Below are positions 43,129 to 52,860 of a stretch of DNA of 64,000 bases, one piece after another. The notes beneath the pieces were generated by a model. That model made no database searches and was not told the origin of the DNA. It saw nothing but the letters and a program-made list of their open reading frames with translations. This stretch comes from Oribacterium sp. KHPX15. Lineage in GTDB: Bacteria > Bacillota > Clostridia > Lachnospirales > Lachnospiraceae. The stretch is from contig NZ_FNRG01000011.1 in NCBI RefSeq assembly GCF_900107835.1, positions 42,874 to 106,873 of the forward strand, read 5' to 3'. Both the position numbers and the translations under genes were made by a program. Every line of letters starts with the position of its first letter. Position 1 is the stretch's first letter.

Positions 43129-45369
43129 ATGGAAGTTTTAACAGAAGTCGTAAAACAGAATGTTATCAAACGTAACGGCAAGGAAGTCCAGTTTGATATT
43201 TCAAAGATCGCTAACGCTATCCGTAAGGCAAACAATGAGGTAGAGCCTATTTATCAGATGAATGAGTACCAGATCATGGGCATTTCCGAGAATGTTGCCG
43301 CAAAGTGCGCAAAGCTCAATCGTGCGGTATCGGTTGAAGAGATCCAGGATATGGTTGAGACCGGCATCATGGAGATGCGTGGTTATGAGGTTGCTCAAAA
43401 GTATGTGCGTTATCGTTACAAGAGAGAGATCGCACGTAAGTCAAACACAACCGATGATGAGATCCTTTCACTTATCGATCAGTCAAACGAGGAGCTGAAG
43501 CAGGAGAATTCCAACAAGAATCCTGTTATCAATTCTACACAGCGTGATTACATGGCAGGTGAAGTTTCCAAGGATCTTACAAAGAGACTTCTTCTTCCTG
43601 AGGATGTGGTAAGAGCTCATGACGAAGGCATTATCCACTTCCATGATTCTGACTACTTCGCTCAGAAGGAGCATAACTGTGACCTCGTAAACCTCGAGGA
43701 CATGCTGATGAACGGCACGGTTATCTCCCAGACAATGATCGAGAAGCCACACAGCTTCTACACAGCCTGCAACATCACAACGCAGATTATTGCGCAGGTT
43801 GCTTCCAACCAGTACGGCGGACAGTCATTTACATTGTCACACCTTGCTCCATTCGTAGACATTTCCCGTCAGAAGATCAGAAGCCAGGTTGAGGAGGAGA
43901 ATGCTGAGGCCGGCGTTCAGATGACAGCCGAGCAGATCGGAAAGATCGTAGAAAAGCGTCTTCACGAGGAGATCACAAGAGGCGTTCAGACCATCCAGTA
44001 TCAGCTTATCACTCTCATGACCTGCAACGGTCAGGCTCCTTTCGTAACCATGTTCATGTACCTGGATGAGGTTCCTGAGGGACAGACCAGAGACGACCTT
44101 GCGATGGTTATCGAGGAAGTTCTGAAGCAGAGAATGAAGGGCGTTAAGAACGAGAAGGGTGTCTGGATAACACCGGCATTCCCGAAGATCATCTACACTC
44201 TCGATGAGGATAATGTTTACCCTCAGTCAAGATACTATTACCTTACAGAGCTTGCTGCCAAGTGCACAGCCAAGAGAATGGTTCCGGATTACATCTCCGC
44301 TAAGAAGATGAAGGAGTACAAGGGCGATGTTTATCCTTGCATGGGATGCAGATCCTTCCTTACACCGGACAACGAGTCACTTGCAGAGGGGCTTTGCGAT
44401 GCAGGCAACAAGTCAAACAGCAAGACCTATACAGAAGGCAAGCATAAGTATTACGGACGTTTCAACCAGGGCGTTGTAACCATCAATCTTGTAGACGTTG
44501 CATGTTCAGCTCACGGAGATATGGACGAGTTCTGGAAGATCTTCGATGAGAGACTTGAGCTCTGCCATAAGGCATTGAGACTTCGCCATGAGAGACTTAA
44601 GGGCACAACTTCGGATGTTGCACCTATCCTCTGGCAGTATGGTGCACTCGCAAGACTTAAGAAGGGCGAGAAGATCGACAGACTTCTCTATGGCAACTAT
44701 TCAACCATCTCCCTTGGATATTCAGGTCTTTACGAGATGTGCGTACGCATGACAGGAAAGTCACACACAGATCCTGAGGCAAAGCCATTTGCACTTCAGG
44801 TAATGCAGCACATGAATGACAAGTGTGCAGAGTGGAGAAAGGCAGAGAACATCAGCTACTCACTTTACGGTACACCGATGGAGTCCACAACTTACAAGTT
44901 TGCAAAGGCTCTTCAGAAGAGATTTGGAATCATCGAGGGCGTTACAGATCACAACTATGTAACAAACTCTTATCACGTAAATGTTCGTGAGGAGATCGAT
45001 GCATTTACCAAGCTTAAGTTTGAGGCTGATTTCCAGAAGCTTTCACCGGGAGGAGCTATCTCTTATGTAGAGGTTCCTAACATGCAGAACAACATTCCTG
45101 CAGTACTCAGTCTTATCAAGTTCATCTATGACAACATCATGTATGCTGAGCTTAACACCAAGTCAGATTACTGCGAGTGCTGCGGTTACGACGGCGAGAT
45201 TAAGATCATAGAGGACGATATGGGCAAGCTTGTCTGGGAGTGCCCTAACTGCGGAAATCGTGATCAGAGCAAGATGTCCGTTGCCAGAAGAACCTGCGGA
45301 TACATCGGAACCCAGTACTGGAACCAGGGCCGTACCCAGGAGATCAAGGACAGAGTGCTTCATCTGTGA
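43129..45369 (+). CDS. nrdD: Anaerobic ribonucleoside-triphosphate reductase (class III)
   Basis: The 746-aa glycyl-radical enzyme makes dNTPs without oxygen. An N-terminal ATP-cone (VIKRNGKEVQFDISKIANAI) gives allosteric control. The C-terminal zinc site has paired cysteines (CECCG...CPNCG). The radical-bearing glycine lies in RRTCGYIG, near residue 724. Start ATG after AGGGGGAGCAG. NrdR boxes lie in the upstream region. Its activase nrdG is 2.4 kb downstream, beyond the tat genes. A perfect 16-bp terminator follows. Confidence 0.98.
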   Translation: MEVLTEVVKQNVIKRNGKEVQFDISKIANAIRKANNEVEPIYQMNEYQIMGISENVAAKCAKLNRAVSVEEIQDMVETGIMEMRGYEVAQKYVRYRYKREIARKSNTTDDEILSLIDQSNEELKQENSNKNPVINSTQRDYMAGEVSKDLTKRLLLPEDVVRAHDEGIIHFHDSDYFAQKEHNCDLVNLEDMLMNGTVISQTMIEKPHSFYTACNITTQIIAQVASNQYGGQSFTLSHLAPFVDISRQKIRSQVEEENAEAGVQMTAEQIGKIVEKRLHEEITRGVQTIQYQLITLMTCNGQAPFVTMFMYLDEVPEGQTRDDLAMVIEEVLKQRMKGVKNEKGVWITPAFPKIIYTLDEDNVYPQSRYYYLTELAAKCTAKRMVPDYISAKKMKEYKGDVYPCMGCRSFLTPDNESLAEGLCDAGNKSNSKTYTEGKHKYYGRFNQGVVTINLVDVACSAHGDMDEFWKIFDERLELCHKALRLRHERLKGTTSDVAPILWQYGALARLKKGEKIDRLLYGNYSTISLGYSGLYEMCVRMTGKSHTDPEAKPFALQVMQHMNDKCAEWRKAENISYSLYGTPMESTTYKFAKALQKRFGIIEGVTDHNYVTNSYHVNVREEIDAFTKLKFEADFQKLSPGGAISYVEVPNMQNNIPAVLSLIKFIYDNIMYAELNTKSDYCECCGYDGEIKIIEDDMGKLVWECPNCGNRDQSKMSVARRTCGYIGTQYWNQGRTQEIKDRVLHL

Positions 45370-45400
45370 TTTACATTCATTGTAGACATACACCCCAATT

Positions 45401-45440
45401 TGAAAAGCTCCGACCTCGCAGAAAAGGTCGGAGCTTTTCA
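45401..45440. terminator. nrdD terminator (near-symmetric)
   Basis: TGAAAAGCTCCGACCT (45401-45416) pairs perfectly with AGGTCGGAGCTTTTCA (45425-45440). Confidence 0.9.
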
Positions 45441-45516
45441 GTTCCCGAGATCCACTGAGCTTTTCGTGCGTTTTTTGTAATATAAGGTATAGAGTTAGTC
45501 TGTAATACCCGGTGTT

Positions 45517-45870
45517 TGACTCTCTGGAAGATATCCAGGATTGAGGTCAACTATATGAAGCTTCGACAATGACTCATATCGGGAAATCATAGAATTGAAG
45601 TCATAAGAACAAGCTTCGACAATGACCCACATCGGGAAATTATGAAATTGAAGTCATATGAACAAGGTAAAGTGAATGACTCATACAGGAAATCGAGATT
45701 TTTAAGTCATAAAATCACTTCTCTATAGCTGACTCATATTACGGGTTAATTTAATTGCAGTCATAGAAACACTCCACGTACAATGACCCGCCTTGGAAAA
45801 ATACGGGATCTGAGTCATATAGGCGCTCTAAAATCATTGGTTCACTAGGGATGTTTAATGTTTTGAGTCA
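45517..45870. repeat. 53-bp periodic array of alternating TGASTCA sites (array 3)
   Basis: Block A GTCA starts at 45546, 45600, 45653, 45706, 45760, 45814 and 45867 (steps 53-54). Block B TGAC starts at 45517, 45570, 45623, 45677, 45730 and 45784. B follows A by 24 bp (23 once). Flanks here (TTGAAGTCATA, CAATGACTCATATCGGGAAA) keep more conserved bases than array 1, so this copy looks younger or under stronger constraint. It lies between the nrdD terminator and the tat promoter. Confidence 0.9.
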
Positions 45871-45960
45871 TATGGGGATCGTTTGCGAGAACTGTTTTCT
45901 GGTGGATTTCTGAGAAATAAGGTTTATAAGTGAAAAACCCCTATCTTACTCGATTTGATA

Positions 45961-45990
45961 TTGCACAAAATGCGTGTAAACATTTATAAT
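45961..45990 (+). promoter_or_regulatory. Candidate tat operon promoter
   Basis: A perfect TATAAT (45985-45990) with TTGCAC (45961-45966) 18 bp upstream, 48 bp before the first tat gene and 90 bp after the last array site. Confidence 0.55.
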
Positions 45991-46037
45991 GAGTAGGTTA
46001 TAGAAAAATATAGAAGGAAAGATCAAGGAATCGAGTT

Positions 46038-46676
46038 ATGAAAATAGGATTTTCAGAATTAATCATCATTTTCGTCGTGGCGCTCATCGTCATCGGTCCT
46101 GACAAGCTTCCTGAATATGCAAAAAAGCTGGGGGAATCCCTGAAGGCATTCAGGAATGTCTCAAACGATCTGACAAAGGACATCAGGGAATCGGTGATAG
46201 AACCTTTGGAAGAGGCACAGAAGCCCATAAAGGAAGCTATGCAGCCGGTTACCGAAGTGGCAGATGAGATCAAGAAGAACATCGATGATGTGAAGAAAAC
46301 GGTGAATGACATCGGAAAGCCTTCATCTGTAAAACCGGAGCCTAAGGCAGAGGAAAAGACGAAAGAGAATGGGGCTGAAACAGCCACAGCAGAGGTAGAA
46401 AAGGCTGAAGAGAATAAGACAGAGTTGATTTCAGATGAACCTGGTACCGTTGCAGAAGAAGTGACATCAGAAGAAAAGCTTGAAAAGAAAGATTCTGAGT
46501 CAGCTGCAGCTGATTCCGGAATGGCTGAAGAAAAAACGAAGAGCGATAATCAGTCAAACGAGGCGAAGTCAGAAGAGCATTCAGAAACCAAAGACACAGA
46601 TGCTGAAGAGGCAAAGGCTGAGAAGCCTGCCGAAGAAACCGGCAAATTTGATACAGTCGGTCATTACAGAGTATAA
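46038..46676 (+). CDS. TatA/B-family twin-arginine translocase subunit with long acidic tail
   Basis: This 212-aa protein has the TatA/B layout: a short hydrophobic helix at residues about 4-20 (FSELIIIFVVALIVIGP), a hinge, and an amphipathic helix (KLPEYAKKLGESLKAFRNV). The remaining residues are a Glu/Lys/Ala-rich disordered tail, which makes it TatB-like in length. TatB passes folded Tat substrates to TatC and TatA. Many Firmicutes lack a separate TatB, so its exact role is open. GAAGGAAAGATCAAGG precedes the ATG. Followed by tatA after 84 bp. Confidence 0.85.
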   Translation: MKIGFSELIIIFVVALIVIGPDKLPEYAKKLGESLKAFRNVSNDLTKDIRESVIEPLEEAQKPIKEAMQPVTEVADEIKKNIDDVKKTVNDIGKPSSVKPEPKAEEKTKENGAETATAEVEKAEENKTELISDEPGTVAEEVTSEEKLEKKDSESAAADSGMAEEKTKSDNQSNEAKSEEHSETKDTDAEEAKAEKPAEETGKFDTVGHYRV

Positions 46677-46760
46677 TGTTTAAAACAAAAAAGCTGATTA
46701 AATCTGCATCTGCATGTCAGAAATAAACGGCAAAAATATGTATTTATAGAGGAGAAAATC

Positions 46761-46967
46761 ATGAAAATCGGAACACAGGAATTATTAATCGTACTTGCAA
46801 TTGTTGTAATCGTATTCGGACCTACACAGCTTCCTAAGCTTACAAAGATGTTTGGAAAGTCTGTAAAGAGCTTCAGAGACGGCATAGCTGATTCAGAGGA
46901 AGAGAGTAAGGACAAGGAAGATAAAGTAAGCGAGACAAAGGCAGCAACTGATGAAAAGAAAGACTGA
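46761..46967 (+). CDS. tatA: Twin-arginine translocase pore subunit TatA
   Basis: The 68-aa product has a hydrophobic helix (ELLIVLAIVVIVFGPTQLP), the FGP hinge motif and an amphipathic helix (KLTKMFGKSVKSFRDGI), then a charged tail. It oligomerises to form the Tat pore for folded proteins. GAGGAGA precedes the ATG. It overlaps tatC by 17 bp. Confidence 0.93.
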   Translation: MKIGTQELLIVLAIVVIVFGPTQLPKLTKMFGKSVKSFRDGIADSEEESKDKEDKVSETKAATDEKKD

Positions 46968-47730
46968 GAAGAAGCCGGCTGATGGCGAGATGACACTGAG
47001 CGGTCATCTCACAGAGCTTAGAAACCGCATCGTTGTAATCGTGGTGGTGCTGGTGATAGCGGCGTTTGTAGGACTGGGGCAGGCCGAGAAGATCGTGTCT
47101 GTGCTTCTTGATATAGGAAGAGCCAAGGGCTACCAGTTTGTATATCTGGCACCACAGGAAATGCTTATCCAGTTTTTTTCAATCTCCCTCATTTTTGCAG
47201 CTCTTATTGGGCTGCCTCTTATATTCTATGAGGCATACGCATTTATGAGTCCGGGACTCAGGAAATCCGAAAAACTGTTTTTTCTGCTGGCTATCATCTT
47301 TGGCATCATTTTTGGATTTTTGGGGATATTGTTTGCTTACAAAGTGCTGATACCCTTTATGCTCTATTTTTTGCTTGATGTAAGTAGGGGTGTTAATGTC
47401 TCAGCTTCAATAAGTGTCGGAAATTATATTTCCTTCCTCATGACCATATTCATCATTTTTGCGGTGATATTTGAGTTTCCGGTTGTCACAGTGCTGCTTA
47501 CTCAGCTCGGAATACTGAAAGTAGAGTGGATGAAGAAGGCCAGAAAGATAATGATCGTTGTGATTTTTATCATGGCGGCCATAGTTACTCCTCCGGATAT
47601 AGTATCCCAGGTAATGGTGGCTCTTCCAATGCTCCTTCTGTATGAACTCAGTGTCATCCTTTGCACAGTATTAGGAGCCTTCAGGAAAAAATCTGTTGAA
47701 GTTTCCGAGGAAGATGACGAAAACGAATAA
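46951..47730 (+). CDS. tatC: Twin-arginine translocase receptor TatC
   Basis: The 259-aa protein has six membrane helices and the family opening MTLSGHLTELRNRI, with YEAYAFMSPGLRKSEK and an acidic residue in the helix before it. TatC recognises the RR signal peptide. The C-terminus is acidic (SEEDDENE). ATG 46951 overlaps tatA by 17 bp. nrdG follows after 34 bp, so tat and nrdG may share a transcript. Confidence 0.96.
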   Translation: MKRKTEKKPADGEMTLSGHLTELRNRIVVIVVVLVIAAFVGLGQAEKIVSVLLDIGRAKGYQFVYLAPQEMLIQFFSISLIFAALIGLPLIFYEAYAFMSPGLRKSEKLFFLLAIIFGIIFGFLGILFAYKVLIPFMLYFLLDVSRGVNVSASISVGNYISFLMTIFIIFAVIFEFPVVTVLLTQLGILKVEWMKKARKIMIVVIFIMAAIVTPPDIVSQVMVALPMLLLYELSVILCTVLGAFRKKSVEVSEEDDENE

Positions 47731-47764
47731 GCCACCGTTTTAAAGCGGCAAAATGAGGATTAAA

Positions 47765-48322
47765 ATGAATTACGCGGAAATAAAGCATTTTGATATAGCA
47801 AATGGACCGGGTGTCAGACTCAGCCTCTTTGTTTCAGGCTGCACTCATGCATGCCCGGGATGCTTCAACAAAATCGCCTGGGATTTCAATTACGGAAAAG
47901 AATTCACAAAGGAAGTTGAAGACAGCATACTCGACGAATTAGCTGATGAAGCATATCAGGGTATTACGCTTTTAGGCGGAGAGCCCATGGAACCCCGGAA
48001 TCAAAAAGGACTTGTATCCCTCGTTAAAAGATTCAGGGAAAGATATCCGGAAAAGGACCTCTGGATATTCTCGGGATATCTTTTTGATGAAGATATGCTT
48101 GGCCGCATGTGGTCACAGCTTCCCGAAACCCGGGAGATCCTTGAAAGAACCGACGTCCTCGTTGACGGCGAATTCAAACAGGACCTAAAGGACATAACCC
48201 TCCTCTATAAAGGCTCCTCCAACCAGAGAACCATCGACGTACAGAAGTCTCTCGAAGCAGGCCACATAGTCCTCTGGGACCCCGGCGACAACCTCACAGT
48301 TTCAAACACATCACATTTGTAA
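47765..48322 (+). CDS. nrdG: Anaerobic ribonucleotide reductase activating protein
   Basis: The 185-aa radical-SAM enzyme generates the glycyl radical on NrdD. The CxxxCxxC cluster motif is CTHACPGC (Cys26, 30, 33), inside SLFVSGCTHACPGCFN. The GGEP motif follows (TLLGGEPM). I start at ATG 47765 because GAGG lies 6 bp upstream. An ATG at 47753 would itself lie in that site. It is separated from nrdD by the tat genes, an unusual arrangement. A very long hairpin follows at 48361. Confidence 0.96.
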   Translation: MNYAEIKHFDIANGPGVRLSLFVSGCTHACPGCFNKIAWDFNYGKEFTKEVEDSILDELADEAYQGITLLGGEPMEPRNQKGLVSLVKRFRERYPEKDLWIFSGYLFDEDMLGRMWSQLPETREILERTDVLVDGEFKQDLKDITLLYKGSSNQRTIDVQKSLEAGHIVLWDPGDNLTVSNTSHL

Positions 48323-48360
48323 AAATGTTTGATGTCTAATAGCTCATACGGAATATAAAA

Positions 48361-48445
48361 CGTAGCCGTAGCATGAGGGCATCCATTTAAAGGCGTTGAG
48401 CCGAGTCGACTCGCCTTTAAATGGATGCCCTCCTGCTACGGCGTA
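48361..48445. repeat. 85-nt long-stem hairpin after nrdG
   Basis: The outer stem is GCCGTAGCA (48365-48373) with TGCTACGGC (48434-48442). The inner stem of 21 bp runs 48375-48395 with 48412-48432 and is perfect. The loop contains the palindrome CGAGTCGACTCG (48402-48413). No T-run follows. It may be a non-coding RNA, a processing signal or a small mobile element. Confidence 0.85.
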
Positions 48446-48579
48446 TCATTTCATTAAAATTATAACCAAAAAATTAATTCCCCATATAGACTTAATAAAA
48501 ACCATATTCTGCCGATATGAAAGATAGACAGTGTAAAAACTTAGCAGTAATGCGAAATTCATACCAGGCAGGAGGCAGT

Positions 48580-50661
48580 ATGAGTAAGTTAGAAATGAAA
48601 AAGACAGAGAACGGCAAAGGTAAATTTGTGAGCCTTGCTGTCCGCATACCAACCATAGTTGTTGGTGCGGTTCTTGTCGTAGTTGTGATCATTTGCATAG
48701 CCTTTGGTGTACTGACCATCAGATCCATCAATGACCTTGCAAAGAAACAGATCAGTAATGTTGCCAGGGAAAATGTTCTTACTATCCAGAAGTATATGGA
48801 TGGTATGAATATCTATGCGGATACCCTGGGCGACAGCGTAATGAATTACAGGAACTTGGGAAGAGAGGACGGAGAAACGGCGATAATTGAAGCCCTTACC
48901 CGTGCCGTTGAGTCCGGCAAGATTTTTTCTGCGTATTTTGCATTTGAACCAAATGCATTTTTCAGTGATACAGATAATGGATTATCGTATTACGTTTATA
49001 AAAGCGGAAACGGAACTGCAACGGATATCCTGAATGACTTTGATTCATACGGTGAGGCAGATTACTATGCGCCTACAAAGGCAAGCCTTAAAACACACCT
49101 TACCGATCCCTATGAGTATGAGCTTTCAGACGGAACCGTTGTATGGCTTATTACATTAAGTACACCTATCGTGGAAAACGGTAAGTTCATCGGTGTTGCC
49201 AACTGTGATATGCTCCTTGATACTTTAAAGGATCTTGACTATACAAACGGCAATTACAAAACATCATATATGACCATAACCGATGAAAAGAATACCTACA
49301 TTGTTCATTCCAAGACCCCTGAAGTTGCAGGACAGGTTGTGGATTACAATGAAGGCATAGTTCAGCGTGTTCTCGGAGGAGAGACTGTAATAAGAACCGA
49401 TATCCAGGACAAGATTGACGGGGCAATGTCCTTTGTGGTATTTACTCCGGTACTGCTTGAGGGTTCGGATCTTCAGTGGGTACTAACCAATATCGTTCAT
49501 CGCTCAGAGGTATATGCACCGGTTTATACATCACTTCTGATAATCATAGTGATAGGAATAATCGGAATCGCAGTCCTCGCATTCGTGGCATTCAGCATTG
49601 TCCGTTCAGCCCTTGCACCTATCAAGCCGCTGATGAAAACGGCTGAAGACGTAGGTGAATTCAGACTTTCCGACGCTCAGAATAATTACGAATATCCAAA
49701 CAATGAATTTGGAAAACTTGCAGATACCTTCCTTTCCATGTCTGATAACCTGAAATCCATCATTTCCGATGTGGATGTGGTTCTCAGCGGAATGGCAGAA
49801 GGTGATTTTACCGCCAACAGTTCATGCCCTGAGAAGTATGTCGGTGACATGAAAAATGCTCTGATGTCCATCAATTCAATTCAGGAAAATCTGGGAAATA
49901 CCCTCAAGGATATCAGTGAATCCGCAGAGAGAGTGGCAGTGAATTCGTCTCAGATTTCAGACGGATCCCAGGCATTGGCACAAGGCGCTACCGAGCAGGC
50001 CGGTTCTGTTCAGGAACTTAGCGGCACCATTAACAACGTCAGTGAGGAAGTCAGAAACAATGCCGATAATGCAGGCAACGCAAGTACCATTGCTCTTCGC
50101 ACCAAGGAAGCCATTGCAGCAAGTAATGAAGAGATGAGCAAGCTTACAGCATCCATGGATTCCATAGAAGAAGCCTCAAATAAGATACAGGATGTCATCA
50201 GCATCATTGACAATATCGCTTTCCAGACCAACATCCTCTCCCTCAATGCAGCTATCGAGGCGGCAAGAGCGGGACAGGCAGGAAAGGGCTTTGCGGTTGT
50301 TGCGGATGAGGTAGGAAACCTTGCAAAACGCAGTCAGGAAGCAGCACAAAGTACCAGCGATCTCATACAGATGGTTACCGAAGCGGTTGACAGAGGAAAA
50401 GGCATTACCGATGATACGGCAGAAGCTCTTGAAAGAGTATCCGGATACGCAGATGAGACCAATGACATGATCAAGGATATTTCCGAAGCATCCATAAATC
50501 AGTCGGAAGCACTTGAACAGATAAGCATTGGCATCGGACAGATCTCGGAGGTTGTACAGACCAATTCCTCAACCTCTGAACAGAGCGCGGCAGCCAGCAT
50601 TGAGCTTGCCAATGAAGCAAATAAGCTGAAGGAAATCGTAAAGCCTTTCAAGCTTAGGTAA
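48580..50661 (+). CDS. Methyl-accepting chemotaxis protein 1
   Basis: This chemoreceptor of about 693 aa has TM1 (about residues 27-50), an extracytoplasmic dCache-like sensor (about 55-340), TM2 ([20 protein letters not shown]), HAMP and a cytoplasmic signalling hairpin. The tip is the conserved [20 protein letters not shown]. Ligand unknown. I start at ATG 48580, with CAGGAGG upstream, instead of the in-frame ATG at 48517. A tandem paralogue follows 48 bp later, nearly identical in the signalling part and divergent in the sensor. Confidence 0.94.
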   Translation: MSKLEMKKTENGKGKFVSLAVRIPTIVVGAVLVVVVIICIAFGVLTIRSINDLAKKQISNVARENVLTIQKYMDGMNIYADTLGDSVMNYRNLGREDGETAIIEALTRAVESGKIFSAYFAFEPNAFFSDTDNGLSYYVYKSGNGTATDILNDFDSYGEADYYAPTKASLKTHLTDPYEYELSDGTVVWLITLSTPIVENGKFIGVANCDMLLDTLKDLDYTNGNYKTSYMTITDEKNTYIVHSKTPEVAGQVVDYNEGIVQRVLGGETVIRTDIQDKIDGAMSFVVFTPVLLEGSDLQWVLTNIVHRSEVYAPVYTSLLIIIVIGIIGIAVLAFVAFSIVRSALAPIKPLMKTAEDVGEFRLSDAQNNYEYPNNEFGKLADTFLSMSDNLKSIISDVDVVLSGMAEGDFTANSSCPEKYVGDMKNALMSINSIQENLGNTLKDISESAERVAVNSSQISDGSQALAQGATEQAGSVQELSGTINNVSEEVRNNADNAGNASTIALRTKEAIAASNEEMSKLTASMDSIEEASNKIQDVISIIDNIAFQTNILSLNAAIEAARAGQAGKGFAVVADEVGNLAKRSQEAAQSTSDLIQMVTEAVDRGKGITDDTAEALERVSGYADETNDMIKDISEASINQSEALEQISIGIGQISEVVQTNSSTSEQSAAASIELANEANKLKEIVKPFKLR

Positions 50662-50709
50662 TGGAAATTTTGTCGTATGAATGCTTAAGTATCGAGAGGT
50701 GAAAAGAGT

Positions 50710-52779
50710 ATGTCTAACATAAATAATAAAAATAAAAAAAGACCATACATGAGCCTTGCAGTGCAGATACCTATGGTGCTGGCAGTTACCGTATTTGTGG
50801 TTATCGCCGTCATGTGCATTGTTTTCGGAATAGTTACCTTCAAAAACATTGACACTATGGTTCAGACCCAGATAGAAAATATCGCGGATCAGAACGTGAC
50901 AACGGTACAGAAATATGTCAGCGGTATCGAGATCTACGCAAGCTCTCTTGGCGACAGTATCATGAATTACCGCGAAATGGGCAGAGAGAAGGGTCAGGAG
51001 GCTATCCTCGAGTCCATGAGAGAGGCTGTTAATTCCGGAAGAGTTTTCGCAGCCTACTATGCCTTTGAGCCTAATGTTTTCTTCCCGGACACACCGGATG
51101 GCCTTTCCTATTACGTATATAAGAGCGGAGGCAGTCTGGGCACGGATATCCTGACGGATTACGATAGTTACGGAGTTGCCGACTACTACGTTCCTGCTAA
51201 GGAAAAAGGTCTCACCCATATAACAGACCCGTATGAGTGGACCTGTGAAGACGGTTCAGTCCTTCATCTGATCACAATTTCAACTCCTATTATGGATGAC
51301 GGAAAGTTCATCGGAGTTTCAAACTGTGATGTGGAGCTCAGTTCCATGGCCGATCTGGAATATTCAAACGGTGGCTATAACAGTGCTTATGTTACAGTTA
51401 ATGATTCCAACAAGACATATCTCGCAAATACGGGAGATCCGGCGACTGTTGGTACGGCAGCTGATTTTTCTGATTCCATCATTGAAAGTGTTACAGGTGG
51501 AGACAGACTCCTGAAGTCAGTTAAGGACAATATTGGCGGCAAGGACTCTTTCGCGATTTTCGTACCGGTTAAGATCAACGGAACGGATATCAACTGGGTT
51601 CTCACCAGTATCGTTCATAAGGATGAAGTAAGGGCAGCGGTTTATCAGTCCCTTATGATTGTTGCGATCATAGGAATCATCGGAGTAGTTGCACTTGTTA
51701 TGATTTCATCATATGTTGTCAACAAGTCTCTGGCACCGGTTAAGCCACTTATGAAGATCGCAGAAAATGTGGGAGAGTTCAATCTCAGTGAAGTGGATAG
51801 TAATTACAAGTATCCTAATGATGAGATCGGTGAGCTGGCCGGAACATTTACACATATGTCTGAGAATCTTAGGCGTATCATAGAAGATCTCGGATTCATG
51901 CTTTCTGTAATGTCAGATGGAGATTTTACAGTTGAGAGTACCTGTCCCGGAAATTATGTGGGAGATATGAGATCGGCTCTTAATTCCATGAATACCATTA
52001 AGTCCACTCTTGGACGGACCCTAAAGGACATCAGCATTAGCGCTGGTAAGGTTGCGGATAATTCTTCACAGATTTCCGATGGTTCACAGGCTCTTGCCCA
52101 GGGTGCAACCGAGCAGGCAGGTTCCGTTGAGGAGCTTAGTTCCACCATCAGTTCAGTAAATGACAAGGTGCAGACCAATGCTGAGAATGCCGAAAAGGCA
52201 AGTAAGATTGCCATGCGCACCAAGGATGCCATTACCGAGAGTAATCAGGAGATGCATAAGCTTACGACTTCCATGGATGAGATCGAGGAAGCTTCCAACA
52301 AGATCCAGGATGTCATCAGCATTATCGATAATATCGCTTTCCAGACCAATATCCTTTCTCTCAATGCTGCCATTGAGGCTGCAAGAGCGGGTCAGGCAGG
52401 CAAGGGCTTTGCGGTTGTTGCCGATGAGGTAGGAAATCTTGCGAAGCGCAGTCAGGAAGCGGCTCAGAGCACCAGCGATCTTATTCAGATGGTTACTGAG
52501 GCAGTAAACAATGGTAAGGGTATCACTGATGATACAGCGGATGCTTTGGAAAAGGTTTCAGGCTTTGCGGATGAGACCAATGAGATGATCGGACAGATTT
52601 CCGAGGCGTCACACAAGCAGGCGGATGCTCTTGATCAGATCAGTATCGGTGTCGGACAGATTTCCGAGGTTGTACAGAATAACTCATCAACTGCGGAGCA
52701 GAGCGCTGCCGCAAGTATCGAGCTTGCAAATGAGGCAAAGCGGCTGTATGAGTTGGTGGAGCGCTTCAAGTTACCATAA
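50710..52779 (+). CDS. Methyl-accepting chemotaxis protein 2
   Basis: This 689-aa paralogue has the same layout: TM1 about residues 15-40, dCache-like sensor, TM2 ([20 protein letters not shown]), HAMP and a signalling domain. Shared sensor landmarks such as [18 protein letters not shown] and [20 protein letters not shown] show that both sensors descend from one gene. Start ATG after GAGAGGTG. No pentapeptide adaptor tail is present. A terminator follows. Confidence 0.94.
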   Translation: MSNINNKNKKRPYMSLAVQIPMVLAVTVFVVIAVMCIVFGIVTFKNIDTMVQTQIENIADQNVTTVQKYVSGIEIYASSLGDSIMNYREMGREKGQEAILESMREAVNSGRVFAAYYAFEPNVFFPDTPDGLSYYVYKSGGSLGTDILTDYDSYGVADYYVPAKEKGLTHITDPYEWTCEDGSVLHLITISTPIMDDGKFIGVSNCDVELSSMADLEYSNGGYNSAYVTVNDSNKTYLANTGDPATVGTAADFSDSIIESVTGGDRLLKSVKDNIGGKDSFAIFVPVKINGTDINWVLTSIVHKDEVRAAVYQSLMIVAIIGIIGVVALVMISSYVVNKSLAPVKPLMKIAENVGEFNLSEVDSNYKYPNDEIGELAGTFTHMSENLRRIIEDLGFMLSVMSDGDFTVESTCPGNYVGDMRSALNSMNTIKSTLGRTLKDISISAGKVADNSSQISDGSQALAQGATEQAGSVEELSSTISSVNDKVQTNAENAEKASKIAMRTKDAITESNQEMHKLTTSMDEIEEASNKIQDVISIIDNIAFQTNILSLNAAIEAARAGQAGKGFAVVADEVGNLAKRSQEAAQSTSDLIQMVTEAVNNGKGITDDTADALEKVSGFADETNEMIGQISEASHKQADALDQISIGVGQISEVVQNNSSTAEQSAAASIELANEAKRLYELVERFKLP

Positions 52780-52786
52780 TGAATAT

Positions 52787-52818
52787 AGAGGATGCCGTTC
52801 ACGGCATCCTCTTTTTTT
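52787..52818 (+). terminator. Chemoreceptor terminator
   Basis: AGAGGATGCCG (52787-52797) pairs with CGGCATCCTCT (52802-52812), followed by TTTTTT. Confidence 0.95.
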
Positions 52819-52826
52819 GGTATAAT
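52818..52826 (+). promoter_or_regulatory. Extended -10 promoter of the DUF975 gene
   Basis: TGG plus TATAAT directly abuts the terminator T-run. A TTCACG 17 bp upstream of the hexamer is a partial -35. Confidence 0.6.
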
Positions 52827-52860
52827 ATTCTAAGTGACTTGAAGCGGAGGGTGTAGAAAT

